64,000 nucleotides of DNA, taken from positions 62,001 to 126,000 of the forward strand of contig NZ_PKUS01000013.1 of NCBI RefSeq assembly GCF_002866825.1. The letters run 5' to 3'. The notes under the pieces are model-generated. The model worked only from the letters and a program-made list of their open reading frames with translations. It ran no database searches and was not told where the DNA came from. This DNA is from Pseudohalioglobus lutimaris (GTDB lineage Bacteria > Pseudomonadota > Gammaproteobacteria > Pseudomonadales > Halieaceae). How positions within the stretch are numbered: position 1 is the stretch's first letter; every line of letters begins with the position of its first letter. Both the position numbers and the translations under genes were made by a program. Below are positions 54,763-63,101 of the stretch, piece by piece.

Positions 54763-55947
54763 ATGACACCACCCCACCTGCCCACATCCGATCGTACCGC
54801 CCTGGTTCTCACCGGTGGCGGCGCCCGCGCCGCCTACCAGGTGGGGGTGCTCAAGGCCGCAGCCGAAGTGTTGCCCAAGCGCGCGCACAACCCGTTCTCT
54901 ATCATCACCGGCACCTCCGCGGGGGCGATCAATGCGGTGGCGCTGGGTGCCTCGGCAAACAATTTCCGCCTGGCGGTGAAAAAGGTGGAGTACCTCTGGA
55001 GTAACCTCAGCGTCGACCAGGTGTACCGGGCCGGTTACCGGGACCTGTTGCGCAGTGTCTTCCGGCTGCTGGTCTCCCTGTTTCATCGCGGTACAGGCGT
55101 GCGTGCGCCGCTGTCGCTGCTGGACACCGCGCCGCTGGCTGCCCTGCTGGAAGGTGCTATTGATTTCAGTGGACTGGAAAGGCGCCTGCGCGGTGGCTAC
55201 CTCGACGCCATTGGTGTGACTGCCTCCAGCTACAGCAGTGGCGAGTCGGTGACGTTTTACCAGAGCGATATCGAGGGTTCGGCCCTGCAGCCCTGGCAGC
55301 GTGCCCGGCGCCGGGGAGTGCCCACGCAACTGTCCGTGGAGCACCTGTTGGCCTCTTCGGCCATTCCCACGATTTTGCCGGCCACGCGTATCGGCAACAG
55401 CTATTACGGCGACGGTGCCCTGCGCCAGGTCTCGCCGATCAGCCCCGCACTGCACCTGGGCGCCCAGCGCGTAATGGTGGTCGGGGTGAGCGGTAATCCG
55501 GACCGGCCCCCGGAGGTGCATCACGAGAGCCACTCACCCTCGTTGGCAAAGATGGTGGGCCACGTTTTTAACAGCGCATTCATTGACGCCCTGGAAAACG
55601 ACATGGACCACCTCACCCGTATCAACGAACTGGTGGGTATGGTGCAGAACGAGGCCCCCTATGCCGATACGGGGGCACTGCGACTGGTGGATTTTCTTTG
55701 TATCAACCCGTCCATTGAGATTGACCAACTGGTGTCCCGGCATATCGGCAGCCTGCCCCGGGCGATGCGCACGGTACTTAATATTACCGGCGCCACCCCC
55801 CAGGGCGGGGGCACAAGCCTGGCCAGTTACCTGCTGTTTGAAGGTGGCTTCTGCCGCGACCTCATCGCCTGCGGCTACCACGACGCCATGGAGCAGCGTG
55901 AGATGCTGGAACAGTTCTTCCAGCCTCACTCGGCGGTGAGTTTTTGA
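54763..55947 (+). CDS. Patatin-like phospholipase
   Basis: 394 residues. The oxyanion motif GGGARAAYQVG lies near residue 17. The nucleophile is in GTSAGAINA near residue 49. The catalytic Asp is in YYGDGALRQ near residue 212 (DGA, where DGG is more usual). It belongs to the bacterial patatin family that hydrolyses phospholipids or acyl esters, and resembles RssA-type cytoplasmic proteins (no signal peptide). It starts 10 bp after the TonB receptor stop. A functional link to the receptor's ligand is possible but unproven. Confidence 0.88.
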   Translation: MTPPHLPTSDRTALVLTGGGARAAYQVGVLKAAAEVLPKRAHNPFSIITGTSAGAINAVALGASANNFRLAVKKVEYLWSNLSVDQVYRAGYRDLLRSVFRLLVSLFHRGTGVRAPLSLLDTAPLAALLEGAIDFSGLERRLRGGYLDAIGVTASSYSSGESVTFYQSDIEGSALQPWQRARRRGVPTQLSVEHLLASSAIPTILPATRIGNSYYGDGALRQVSPISPALHLGAQRVMVVGVSGNPDRPPEVHHESHSPSLAKMVGHVFNSAFIDALENDMDHLTRINELVGMVQNEAPYADTGALRLVDFLCINPSIEIDQLVSRHIGSLPRAMRTVLNITGATPQGGGTSLASYLLFEGGFCRDLIACGYHDAMEQREMLEQFFQPHSAVSF

Positions 55948-55994
55948 GCCTCTCCGTGCTACCATAAGTTCTGTTGTAGATCGGGGCCCTTCTG

Positions 55995-56504
55995 TTGAAA
56001 CGTTTTGTCATTACCTTTTCTGTCGTGCTGGTTGCGTTGTTCTCGGTGGAGATGCTCAACCCGGTACAGGAACACGTGATTGTGCCGTTCACATCGCTGT
56101 TGGCGAAGATCAGCGCCGCGCTGATCGCGCCCTTCGACGACACCGTTATTGCCTTTGGCAAAGTACTGCAGTTTCGCGACAGCGGCTTCGCCGTCTCCAT
56201 TGAGGCGGGTTGTAATGGCGTCGAGGCAACCATTGTGCTGTTGGCCGCGGTGGTTGCTTATCCGGCGAGCTGGAAGGCGCGTATCTCGGCTATTTTGCTG
56301 GGGTTTCTGGCGATTCAGGCGCTCAACATCGTGCGCATCATCACCTTGTTTTACCTGGGCGACTGGGATCTCGATATTTTCTCCTGGGTGCATCTGTATC
56401 TCTGGCCTGCACTGATAATGCTCGACGTGCTGGTGGTGTTTATCCTTTACCTGCGCTACCTGGCGAATTCCGCGCCGGAGGCGGCACATGCCCCTGCCAC
56501 CTGA
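55995..56504 (+). CDS. xrtH: Exosortase H (XrtH)
   Basis: 169 residues, several predicted membrane helices. Exosortase catalytic residues are visible: Cys73 in EAGCNGVEA, Arg114 in NIVRI and His133 in FSWVHLYLW. Length and motif spacing fit XrtH. Exosortases cleave and sort proteins with a C-terminal PEP-CTERM-like signal; XrtH is associated with IPTLxxWG-CTERM substrates. No such substrate is encoded in the window. The start is a TTG at 55995, with GGGG about 9 nt upstream; no alternative ATG fits before the first helix. Its end overlaps the next gene by 17 bp. Confidence 0.85.
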   Translation: MKRFVITFSVVLVALFSVEMLNPVQEHVIVPFTSLLAKISAALIAPFDDTVIAFGKVLQFRDSGFAVSIEAGCNGVEATIVLLAAVVAYPASWKARISAILLGFLAIQALNIVRIITLFYLGDWDLDIFSWVHLYLWPALIMLDVLVVFILYLRYLANSAPEAAHAPAT

Positions 56505-57132
56505 CCACAACCTGCGCCAGTTTCTGCTGTTTGCGTTCGCGCTGATCCTGCCCTGCTTTGCGCTGTGGACGCTGGCCGCGGGGGCCATTGCCATGCCCGC
56601 GGTGGGACTGGCCGACATGATCCTGCACACCGCCTATCCGCAGATAGTTGATGGCGTGGTGTTCCATGGCAAGGACGTGGTACTGATGACGCAGTTCGGG
56701 GAGTTGAACGGCAGGCCGGTGCCACCGGGTCAGTCTGAATACCGGCTCGCCTTTGCCATCAACCCCGGCATTCTGTCTTACTCCCTGCCGTTCTATGCCA
56801 CGCTGTACTTCGCTACGCCCGGCAAGCGAGGAGTGATCAGTTTTGTCAGTGGGGTATTGGTACTGTATCCGCTGATTCTGGTTGGCATCCTCAGCGTCTG
56901 CATGAAGGAGCTGATGATCAACCTGGGTGGCCAGTTTATGGAACAGCCGGGCGTGTTCGTGCCCAATGGCACGGTGATCGCGCTGTTCTACCAGCTCAAC
57001 GTGCTGATTGTGCCCTCGGTGGCGCCAATCTGCCTCTGGGCGTGGCAGAGCCGCGACACGGAGCTGATACGCGGCCTGCTCAAGCTGCTGCCGGCCACTG
57101 AGCACACGCCCGCTGACCGCTTCCGGGACTAG
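56488..57132 (+). CDS. Exosortase-H-associated membrane protein
   Basis: 214 residues. Helices are predicted near residues 10-35, 95-115 and 120-150. A periplasmic stretch around residues 45-95 contains VVFHGKDVVLMTQFGELNG and YRLAFAINPGILSY. It matches in position and style the membrane protein commonly encoded directly after xrtH. Function is unknown; it may assist sorting or substrate delivery. It overlaps xrtH by 17 bp, so it is co-translated with it. Confidence 0.75.
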   Translation: MPLPPDHNLRQFLLFAFALILPCFALWTLAAGAIAMPAVGLADMILHTAYPQIVDGVVFHGKDVVLMTQFGELNGRPVPPGQSEYRLAFAINPGILSYSLPFYATLYFATPGKRGVISFVSGVLVLYPLILVGILSVCMKELMINLGGQFMEQPGVFVPNGTVIALFYQLNVLIVPSVAPICLWAWQSRDTELIRGLLKLLPATEHTPADRFRD

Positions 57133-57134
57133 TG

Positions 57135-57356
57135 TTACTCCTGTCTGACCCACTCAAAGCGCGGCACTGACTGGTCCTGCCACTGCACCTGTTCCGCCCA
57201 CATTGCCAGCGGACGCGCCCACAGCGCCTGTTCCCCGTAGAGCGGTCGGTAGATCACCAGCAACTCTTCTGTTTCCGAGTGGGTGGCCACCTCGTAAACG
57301 CGGTATTCATGGCCCTTGTAGTGCCGGTAAATACCCGGCTGCGGTAATGTGTTCAC
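57135..57356 (-). CDS. DUF1653 small protein
   Basis: About 73 residues from GTG 57356, where AAGGA lies about 7 nt upstream; an ATG at 57386 would add 10 residues with no ribosome-binding site. Content GIYRHYKGHEYRVYEVATHSETEELLVIYRPLYGEQALWARP is the DUF1653 signature. These are single beta-rich domains of unknown function. It ends 2 bp from the convergent XrtH partner gene. Confidence 0.85.
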   Translation of the reverse strand: MNTLPQPGIYRHYKGHEYRVYEVATHSETEELLVIYRPLYGEQALWARPLAMWAEQVQWQDQSVPRFEWVRQE

Positions 57357-57407
57357 GGTTTTTCCTTGTGCGGGGGCGCTTAACATATGTTAATGCCCGA
57401 TTGGTTT

Positions 57408-57998
57408 TCATTGCCTATGCTTACGTTTCAGCCTGGAGAGTGACACCGCGTCAATGCCCAGGTAGGACGCGATATGAAACTGTGCGATCCGCCCGACCAG
57501 GTCTGCCTCGTTGTCCAGCAGCCACTGGTAGCGTTGTTCGGCATTGCAGGTCAGTAGCATGGCCTCGCGCTGTTCGTTGCGCACGAAGGCGTCCGCCAGC
57601 AGCTGTTGTTGCAGGGCATTGATGCCGGCCACGCGGTTTGCCGCCGCAGTGAACGCGCGGTAGGAGAAGCAGATGCTTTCTACCGGCTCCATGCACTGGA
57701 TGGAGAAAGGCGCGGGGGAAGCCGTCAAAGCGGCGCTCACCGGACCCGTTACCTGGCCACTGCGGTAGAACGCCTTGTTGCGTTCCCTGCCGTCGGGAGT
57801 AAGGTAAAACAGGCGTACCAGGCCGCTGTTGATCAGGTACAGGGTGTCGTCGGTGTCGCCACTGCGCACCAGGAAGTCATCGACAGCAAACGACCGCAGG
57901 GCCATGCTGTGCAGCCATGGGTCGCCCTGGGCCAGGTCGGCAAGGCCCCAGCGCTGCAACCAGGGCAAGATTTTGGCGGTGATGTCTCGTTGAGCCAT
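57408..57998 (-). CDS. Crp/Fnr-family regulator
   Basis: 196 residues. A cyclic-nucleotide-binding-type beta-roll (about 30-120, VRSGDTDDTLYLINSGLVRLFYLTPDGRER) is followed by a dimer helix and a short C-terminal HTH (IASYLGIDAVSLSRLKRK). It lacks FNR N-terminal Fe-S cysteines. In the recognition helix the position of FNR Glu209 is Val (AVSLSR), so it is not expected to read TTGAT half-sites as FNR does. It is divergent from the class II aldolase gene (47 bp apart), which it may control. Confidence 0.85.
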   Translation of the reverse strand: MAQRDITAKILPWLQRWGLADLAQGDPWLHSMALRSFAVDDFLVRSGDTDDTLYLINSGLVRLFYLTPDGRERNKAFYRSGQVTGPVSAALTASPAPFSIQCMEPVESICFSYRAFTAAANRVAGINALQQQLLADAFVRNEQREAMLLTCNAEQRYQWLLDNEADLVGRIAQFHIASYLGIDAVSLSRLKRKHRQ

Positions 57999-58045
57999 CG
58001 CCGCAGTATAAACGTAAAAACACTAAATCAATTGAGGTGAAGAAA
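57999..58045. promoter_or_regulatory. Short divergent region with TCAATTGA palindrome
   Basis: 47 bp between the Crp/Fnr gene and the class II aldolase gene. TCAATTGA (58027-58034) is a perfect 8-bp palindrome next to GAGGTG, the ribosome-binding site of the aldolase gene. It is a possible half-site pair for the adjacent regulator. Confidence 0.35.
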
Positions 58046-58837
58046 ATGAGCGACGCAGCCAACGAGATCGTCATGAACATGGACGCCGCAGAGGGCATCC
58101 TGCCTTCAGAGCAGAGCAATGAAGAGATCCGCAAGGACCGCAAACAGAAGTTGGCAGCCGCACTGCGCCTGTTCGGCAAGTTCGGTTTCGACGAGGGCGT
58201 GGCGGGGCATATCACCGTTCGAGACCCGGAGCTCACCGACCACTTCTGGGTGAACCCCATGGGCCGTTCCTTCAAGCAGATGTGCGTGTCCGACCTGCTG
58301 TTGGTCAGTCATGGGGGTGAAGTAGTGGAAGGTGCGGGCCTGCTCAATGGTGCGGCCTTTACCATTCATTCGCAGATCCACATGTCCAATCCGGCGATCA
58401 CCGCCGCCGCGCATTCCCATTCGGTCTATGGCAAGGCGTTTTCATCCCTGGGCAAGACCCTGGATCCGCTGACCCAGGATGCCTGCGCCTTTTACGAGAG
58501 CCATGTTTTGTTCGACGACTTCTCCGGCGTGGTGCTGGATAACACCGAGGGCGAGCGCATTGCCGCCGCGCTGGGCGACAGCAAGGGCGCCATTTTGCAG
58601 AACCATGGCCTGATCACTGTTGGTGAAACCCTGGATGCTGCCGCCTGGTGGTTTATCACCATGGAGCGCAGCTGCCAGGCACAGCTGTTGGCCGAGGCGG
58701 CCGGCTCGCCTATCTCCATACCCCATGAGATTGCCCTGCAGACCCGTGAAACAGTAGGTTCACCACTGGCGGGCTGGTTCAGCTTCCAGCCCCTGTACGA
58801 TGTGATCATTGCCGAGCAGCCCGAACTGCTCGACTGA
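58046..58837 (+). CDS. Class II aldolase/adducin-family protein
   Basis: 263 residues. AAALRLFGKFGFDEGVAGHITVRDPE precedes the zinc-site His residues in AAAHSHSVYGKAFS. QNHGLITVGETLDAAAWWF near residue 195 carries the third His. It retains the aldolase metal site and is more similar to the adducin-like group of unknown substrate. In steroid-degrading or aromatic-degrading bacteria such genes occur in catabolic clusters, but no direct evidence is seen. ATG at 58046 follows GAGGTG. It is divergent from the Crp/Fnr regulator. Confidence 0.85.
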   Translation: MSDAANEIVMNMDAAEGILPSEQSNEEIRKDRKQKLAAALRLFGKFGFDEGVAGHITVRDPELTDHFWVNPMGRSFKQMCVSDLLLVSHGGEVVEGAGLLNGAAFTIHSQIHMSNPAITAAAHSHSVYGKAFSSLGKTLDPLTQDACAFYESHVLFDDFSGVVLDNTEGERIAAALGDSKGAILQNHGLITVGETLDAAAWWFITMERSCQAQLLAEAAGSPISIPHEIALQTRETVGSPLAGWFSFQPLYDVIIAEQPELLD

Positions 58838-58875
58838 TTGCCGCGTATGCTGCCAATATGAAAGTGGCTGCTGAG

Positions 58876-58904
58876 TTGCTGTCGCCCCGTCGCCCTATTA
58901 TATT
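58876..58904 (+). promoter_or_regulatory. Promoter of the DcaP-like porin gene
   Basis: TTGCTG (58876-58881), 17-bp spacer, TATATT (58899-58904). The expected start point would give a leader of about 40 nt before the ATG at 58953. Confidence 0.6.
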
Positions 58905-58952
58905 GAGGGCATTACCAAGGCCATTGCGCTATCACTCCCCGGGGAATCCAAA

Positions 58953-60335
58953 ATGCTCAAACGCAACTTTGTCCTGTCTGCCGCCGTTGCGGCCGCCGTG
59001 CTATCCATGCCCACCAGCGCGGCGACTGAAGCCGAGCGCATCCAGCAACTGGAGCGCCAGCTAAAGCAGCAGCAGGAAGTGCTGCAACTGATGCAGCAGG
59101 AGTTGCAGCAGTTAAAGTCGGGTAAGCCAGAGCAAACACTGACCCAGCAGTCCATCCAGCCAGAGCTGGAATCAGAGTCGCCGGTGGTCGTGGCCAGGGA
59201 ACAGGAAGTTGCCCGGGGTTTCGACATTTATGGCTTTGTGATGGCGGACGCCATCTACGACTTCAAGCGGGTGGACCCGGACTGGGCCGACACCCTGCGC
59301 GTGAGCACCATTCCTACCCAGGATGGCCAGTTCGGCGAAGACGGTGATTTCGTGTTCAGTGTGCGCCAGTCGCGGCTGGGCTTTGCCGCCGACTACGACA
59401 CCCCCGCCGGGAAAGTAACGGCGTTGCTGGAGGCGGAGCTGTTCGGCACCGGCGGCGATGCCGGGCAGACCACCCCGCGCCTGCGTCACGCGTGGGCAAC
59501 CTGGAACAACGTAGGCATAGGTCAGTACTGGTCCAACTTTATGGATGCCGATGTTTTCCCCAACACCATCGACTACTGGGGGCCTACCGGGATGGTGTTC
59601 TACCGTAACCAGCAAGTGCGCTACACCGTACCCATGGGTGACGATGTCTTCGCCATTGCCCTGGAAAACCCTGATACCGCGCTCACCGTGGGCAAGTTCC
59701 GCGATGAGTGCACCAGCGGTGACGTGGAGAACTGTGACTCGGTGCTCGATGATGTCTTCAGGAAGTACAACGATATCCCCGATCTGTCAGTACGCTACCG
59801 CAATAACAACGACTGGGGTCACTGGCAGCTGGCCGGGATGGCACGCAAGCTGGGTTATGAGCGGCTCGATACCGGCGCCAGGGATCATGAATTTGGCTGG
59901 GGTGTGAATGCCAGCACGGTGATCAATACCTTCGGTAAGGACAAGCTGAAGTTGCAGTTGGTCTATGGGGAGGGTATCGGTAACTATATGAACGATGGCG
60001 GGGTCGACCTCGCGCCGAAGACAGCCAATCTGCAGGGCAATAGCGCCGAGGCCGTGCCACTGCTGGGTGTCGTTGCCTACTATGACCACTACTGGAGCGA
60101 CAAGTGGTCCTCATCGGTGGGCTGGAGCACAACCAAGCTCGATACCACCAAGGGCCAGGCGGGCAACGAGTTCGAGCAGGGCCAGATCGCCCAGGTGAAT
60201 CTGCTGCACTATCCCACCAGCGGTGTGATGATAGGCGGCGAACTGATCTGGGGAGAGCGCGAAGACGTCAGCGGTGATGACGGCTACGACCTGCGTGCCC
60301 AGCTCTCGCTCAAAGTAAACTTCCCGCGGGAGTAG
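58953..60335 (+). CDS. DcaP-like trimeric porin
   Basis: 460 residues. A signal peptide covers about 1-24. A coiled coil follows (about 25-57, AERIQQLERQLKQQQEVLQLMQQELQQLK in three heptads). A linker precedes a barrel of about 370 residues: IYGFVMADAIYDF, QSRLGFAADYDTPAGKVTALLEAELFG, and a carboxyl end SLKVNFPRE. This order is that of Acinetobacter DcaP porins, which take up dicarboxylates and aromatic acids. The ending KVNFPRE lacks the usual terminal Phe. It has a consensus-like promoter. Substrate unknown. Confidence 0.85.
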   Translation: MLKRNFVLSAAVAAAVLSMPTSAATEAERIQQLERQLKQQQEVLQLMQQELQQLKSGKPEQTLTQQSIQPELESESPVVVAREQEVARGFDIYGFVMADAIYDFKRVDPDWADTLRVSTIPTQDGQFGEDGDFVFSVRQSRLGFAADYDTPAGKVTALLEAELFGTGGDAGQTTPRLRHAWATWNNVGIGQYWSNFMDADVFPNTIDYWGPTGMVFYRNQQVRYTVPMGDDVFAIALENPDTALTVGKFRDECTSGDVENCDSVLDDVFRKYNDIPDLSVRYRNNNDWGHWQLAGMARKLGYERLDTGARDHEFGWGVNASTVINTFGKDKLKLQLVYGEGIGNYMNDGGVDLAPKTANLQGNSAEAVPLLGVVAYYDHYWSDKWSSSVGWSTTKLDTTKGQAGNEFEQGQIAQVNLLHYPTSGVMIGGELIWGEREDVSGDDGYDLRAQLSLKVNFPRE

Positions 60336-60450
60336 GCTACTTCCGGCCCCGCGAATGATTGAATAGGTCAGCGGCGGTGATCTTTGTGGTCACTGCCGGG
60401 GGCATGCATGTGTGGAATGATGACCGCTTACAGTCGACGTGGAGAGCAAC

Positions 60451-61329
60451 ATGCAGGATTTTCGTAACAAGGTAGCGGTGGTCACCGGTGGTGCCGGCGG
60501 CATTGGCAAAGCGCTGGTCAAGGCGCTGCTGGATGATGGCGCCAAAGTGGTTATTGCCGATGTGGAAGAGGGGGCCATGGATGCCGCCGTTGCCGAGTGC
60601 AGTGGCGAGGGCCGCGAGGTCAGCGCCTTCAAGGTAGACGTGCGCAAACCAGAGTCCGTCGAGGCGCTGGCTGACTTTGTCTACGCCCAGCACGGCGCCT
60701 GTCACCTGCTGTTCAACAACGCCGGCGTGGCCGCGCCTTCAGCCAATATCTGGGAGACCACACCCAACGACTGGGCGTGGATATACAGCGTCAACGTAAT
60801 GGGCGTCGCGCATGGTATTCAGTCCTTCGTTCCGCGTATGATCGCCGGCGGCGAAGAAGGCTACGTGATCAACACCACCTCCGGTGACGGCGGTATTTCC
60901 AGTCTTCCCTATCAGTCGGTCTACGCGTCCAGCAAGGCTGCCGTCTGCGCCATGACCGAGTGCCTGGCCTCGCAGCTGGAAAGTGAAAACACCAGGCTGC
61001 GCGCGTCGCTGTTCTACCCCTCTGGCGGGGTGCTGGTCACCGGTTTGTGGAACCCGGAACGCAACCGTCCCGAAGAGCTGACGCGTGAGAAGCCCGGTGC
61101 GCCGCCGCCCGATATCGAGGCCTTCAAGGAGGCGATGAAAGCCGCCGGTGCCGAGATGCAGTTTCAGGATCTGGATGAACTGGCGCGCTTTACCCTGGAT
61201 GGCGTGCGTGAACAGCGCTTCGTGATCATGAAAAACCTGGATGAGGCCGCGGAAACGTTGCGCCGGCGCTCCGAGCGCTATGGGCGCGCGGAATTACCCA
61301 TTGTGTTCGAGGAAATTCCGCAGATGTAG
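60451..61329 (+). CDS. Short-chain dehydrogenase/reductase
   Basis: 292 residues. The NAD(P) loop is TGGAGGIG near residue 12 and NNAG near residue 88. The catalytic Tyr-x-x-x-Lys is YASSK near residue 155, with its Ser in NTTSGDGG. Asp at the end of beta-2 (IADVEEG) suggests NAD rather than NADP. ATG 60451 is preferred over GTG 60439 because GGAG lies 6 nt upstream of it. It is near the porin and class II aldolase, possibly a catabolic group. An intrinsic terminator follows. Confidence 0.9.
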   Translation: MQDFRNKVAVVTGGAGGIGKALVKALLDDGAKVVIADVEEGAMDAAVAECSGEGREVSAFKVDVRKPESVEALADFVYAQHGACHLLFNNAGVAAPSANIWETTPNDWAWIYSVNVMGVAHGIQSFVPRMIAGGEEGYVINTTSGDGGISSLPYQSVYASSKAAVCAMTECLASQLESENTRLRASLFYPSGGVLVTGLWNPERNRPEELTREKPGAPPPDIEAFKEAMKAAGAEMQFQDLDELARFTLDGVREQRFVIMKNLDEAAETLRRRSERYGRAELPIVFEEIPQM

Positions 61330-61346
61330 CGGCTCGTCCTTGTTCA

Positions 61347-61376
61347 GGGCGGTGGCGCTCGCCATCGCCCTTCTTT
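61347..61376 (+). terminator. Intrinsic terminator after the SDR gene
   Basis: GGGCGGTGGC (61347-61356) pairs with GCCATCGCCC (61361-61370), one G:T pair, loop GCTC, followed by TTCTTT. It lies 18 nt after the SDR stop and before ftnA. Confidence 0.75.
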
Positions 61377-61408
61377 AGAATGGGGGGGTCTTCAACAAGG
61401 TAGCACCC

Positions 61409-61915
61409 ATGATCTCCAATGAAATGCAAAAAGCGTTGTATCAGCAGCTCAACGACGAATTCTCTTCCGCCTATCTTTACCTCGCCATGTCTGCCTACTG
61501 TGCGCACATCGACTTCAGCGGCGCCGCCAACTGGCTCAAGCAGCAGTATGAAGAAGAGCAGATGCATGCCACCAAGATCTACAATTACCTGATCGACCAG
61601 GGCGCGCATGTTGTGCTGGATCAAATCCCCAAGCCGGCCAACGAGTTTGGCACTATCCTTGACGTGTTCAAGGCTTCCCTGGCTCATGAGCAGACCATGA
61701 CCGGCAAGCTCAATAACCTCAGTGACCAGGCGCTCAAGGAAAAAGACCACGCTACCTACAACCTGCTGCAGTGGTTTGTGAATGAGCAGGTGGAGGAAGA
61801 GGCGACCGTCAGCGAAATTATCTCCAAATTGAAGCTGGTAAAAGACGACGGTTACGGTCTGCTGATGATCGACAACGAACTGGGTGTCCGCTCGGCGCCC
61901 GCGCCGATCAACTGA
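61409..61915 (+). CDS. ftnA: Non-haem ferritin FtnA
   Basis: 168 residues, four-helix bundle. Ferroxidase ligands are recognisable: Glu17 (NDEFSSAYLYL), Glu-x-x-His in YEEEQMHA near residues 49-53, Glu94 (HEQTM) and Glu128 or so (NEQVEEEA). Haem-binding Met of bacterioferritin is absent. It stores iron in the cytoplasm. It is followed after 3 bp by the DUF900 gene, so likely co-transcribed. Confidence 0.94.
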   Translation: MISNEMQKALYQQLNDEFSSAYLYLAMSAYCAHIDFSGAANWLKQQYEEEQMHATKIYNYLIDQGAHVVLDQIPKPANEFGTILDVFKASLAHEQTMTGKLNNLSDQALKEKDHATYNLLQWFVNEQVEEEATVSEIISKLKLVKDDGYGLLMIDNELGVRSAPAPIN

Positions 61916-61918
61916 CCC

Positions 61919-63076
61919 ATGGCCAGGCTGAAGCTGTACTACGCCACCAACCGCCGCCACGAGGGCAAGAATCGCTGGCGGCCGGCGGGTTACAGCGGGC
62001 ACTTCAGCCAGGATGGTATTGAAAACCTGCGTTTCGGGGTGACGCGGGTCACCGCCCTGAAAAGCGATATTGACAAGCACCTGTCGCGCGATATGTCGGC
62101 CACCGGAGAGGGGGACGGCGAAGGGCTGGCGGCTTACCTCACACGACAGTCGAAGGAATCCAGCACGATCAGTGCGTATCGGGAAAAGCTCAGCGATGAC
62201 ATCGCCGAGTCGGCGCAGGAGGATGTGGTGCTGGGCTCCCGGGCCATGCTCGCCGACCTGCAGGAGGCCATGACCAAAGCCGCCGATGTCCTGGTCTATA
62301 TCCACGGTTTCAACGTCGATTGGCACCAGGCCGTGGGCTCTGCCCTGGCGCTGCAACTGATGATGCAGAAAAAGGCCAACCTCTCCGGCACCTGTGAAGA
62401 GAAAGACGTGGTGGTGGTGCTGTTCACCTGGCCCTCTGATGGCCTGATGCTGCCCTGGGTGTCCTACAAGTCGGATCGCGCCGAGGCGCGCGGCTCAGGT
62501 GCTTCCTTCGGGCGCGCCCTGCTGAAAACTCGCGACTACCTGATGGCGCTGCACGACCGCGCGCGCGACAGAGAGGTTGAGCTTTGTGACCAGCACATTC
62601 ACCTGTTGTGTCACTCCATGGGCAACTACCTGCTGCAGGAGGTGATCGACCGGCTCAACCAGTTCACCCCGGGAGCGGCCTTGCCGCGCCTGTTTGAACA
62701 CATCTTTCTCTGCGCCCCTGATGTGGACGACACCGCGCTGGAACCCGGCGAACCCCTGGGCCAGATCAACCAGCTGGCGCGCCAGGTAAGCGTTTATCAC
62801 AACCGTGGGGATACGGCGATGGTGATCTCCGACTACAGCAAGGGGCAGCCCGAGCGCCTGGGCGGAGCGGGCGCTGCCCGTCCCGGTCAGTTACACCGCA
62901 AGATACAGCAGGTGGACTGCACGCCGGTGGTCAGGGGTCTGGTGGAGCACAGTTATTACCTGGCGGGAAATGTCGCCGCCGATATTCGCCAGAGCATCGA
63001 CGGGGTACCGCCTGCAGACAGCGGCCGCAGGCGCGCCAGTGTGCTTGCCTATGACAACGTCTGGATCATGAGCTGA
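61919..63076 (+). CDS. Alpha/beta hydrolase, DUF900 family
   Basis: 385 residues. VLVYIHGFNVDW near residue 126 is the oxyanion region. LLCHSMGNYL near residue 228 is the nucleophile elbow (G-x-S-x-G-like, here CHSMGN). CAPDVDD near 262 and VYHNRGDTAM carry the remaining acidic and His candidates. No signal peptide. DUF900 hydrolases have no firmly assigned substrate. It starts 3 bp after ftnA, which is unusual company for a hydrolase; possible operon. Confidence 0.82.
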   Translation: MARLKLYYATNRRHEGKNRWRPAGYSGHFSQDGIENLRFGVTRVTALKSDIDKHLSRDMSATGEGDGEGLAAYLTRQSKESSTISAYREKLSDDIAESAQEDVVLGSRAMLADLQEAMTKAADVLVYIHGFNVDWHQAVGSALALQLMMQKKANLSGTCEEKDVVVVLFTWPSDGLMLPWVSYKSDRAEARGSGASFGRALLKTRDYLMALHDRARDREVELCDQHIHLLCHSMGNYLLQEVIDRLNQFTPGAALPRLFEHIFLCAPDVDDTALEPGEPLGQINQLARQVSVYHNRGDTAMVISDYSKGQPERLGGAGAARPGQLHRKIQQVDCTPVVRGLVEHSYYLAGNVAADIRQSIDGVPPADSGRRRASVLAYDNVWIMS

Positions 63077-63101
63077 CGGTTGCCGCGTTACACACTGGCC
63101 G

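Noticed and set aside
57408-57998. Identification of the Crp/Fnr gene as the oxygen sensor reading the kshA/hsaA boxes
   Set aside because: It lacks N-terminal Fe-S cysteines and has Val in place of the Glu that reads TTGAT.
60376-60400. CRP-like site GTGATC...GGTCAC upstream of the SDR gene
   Set aside because: Half-sites are separated by 9 bp rather than 6 and lack the TGTGA/TCACA core.
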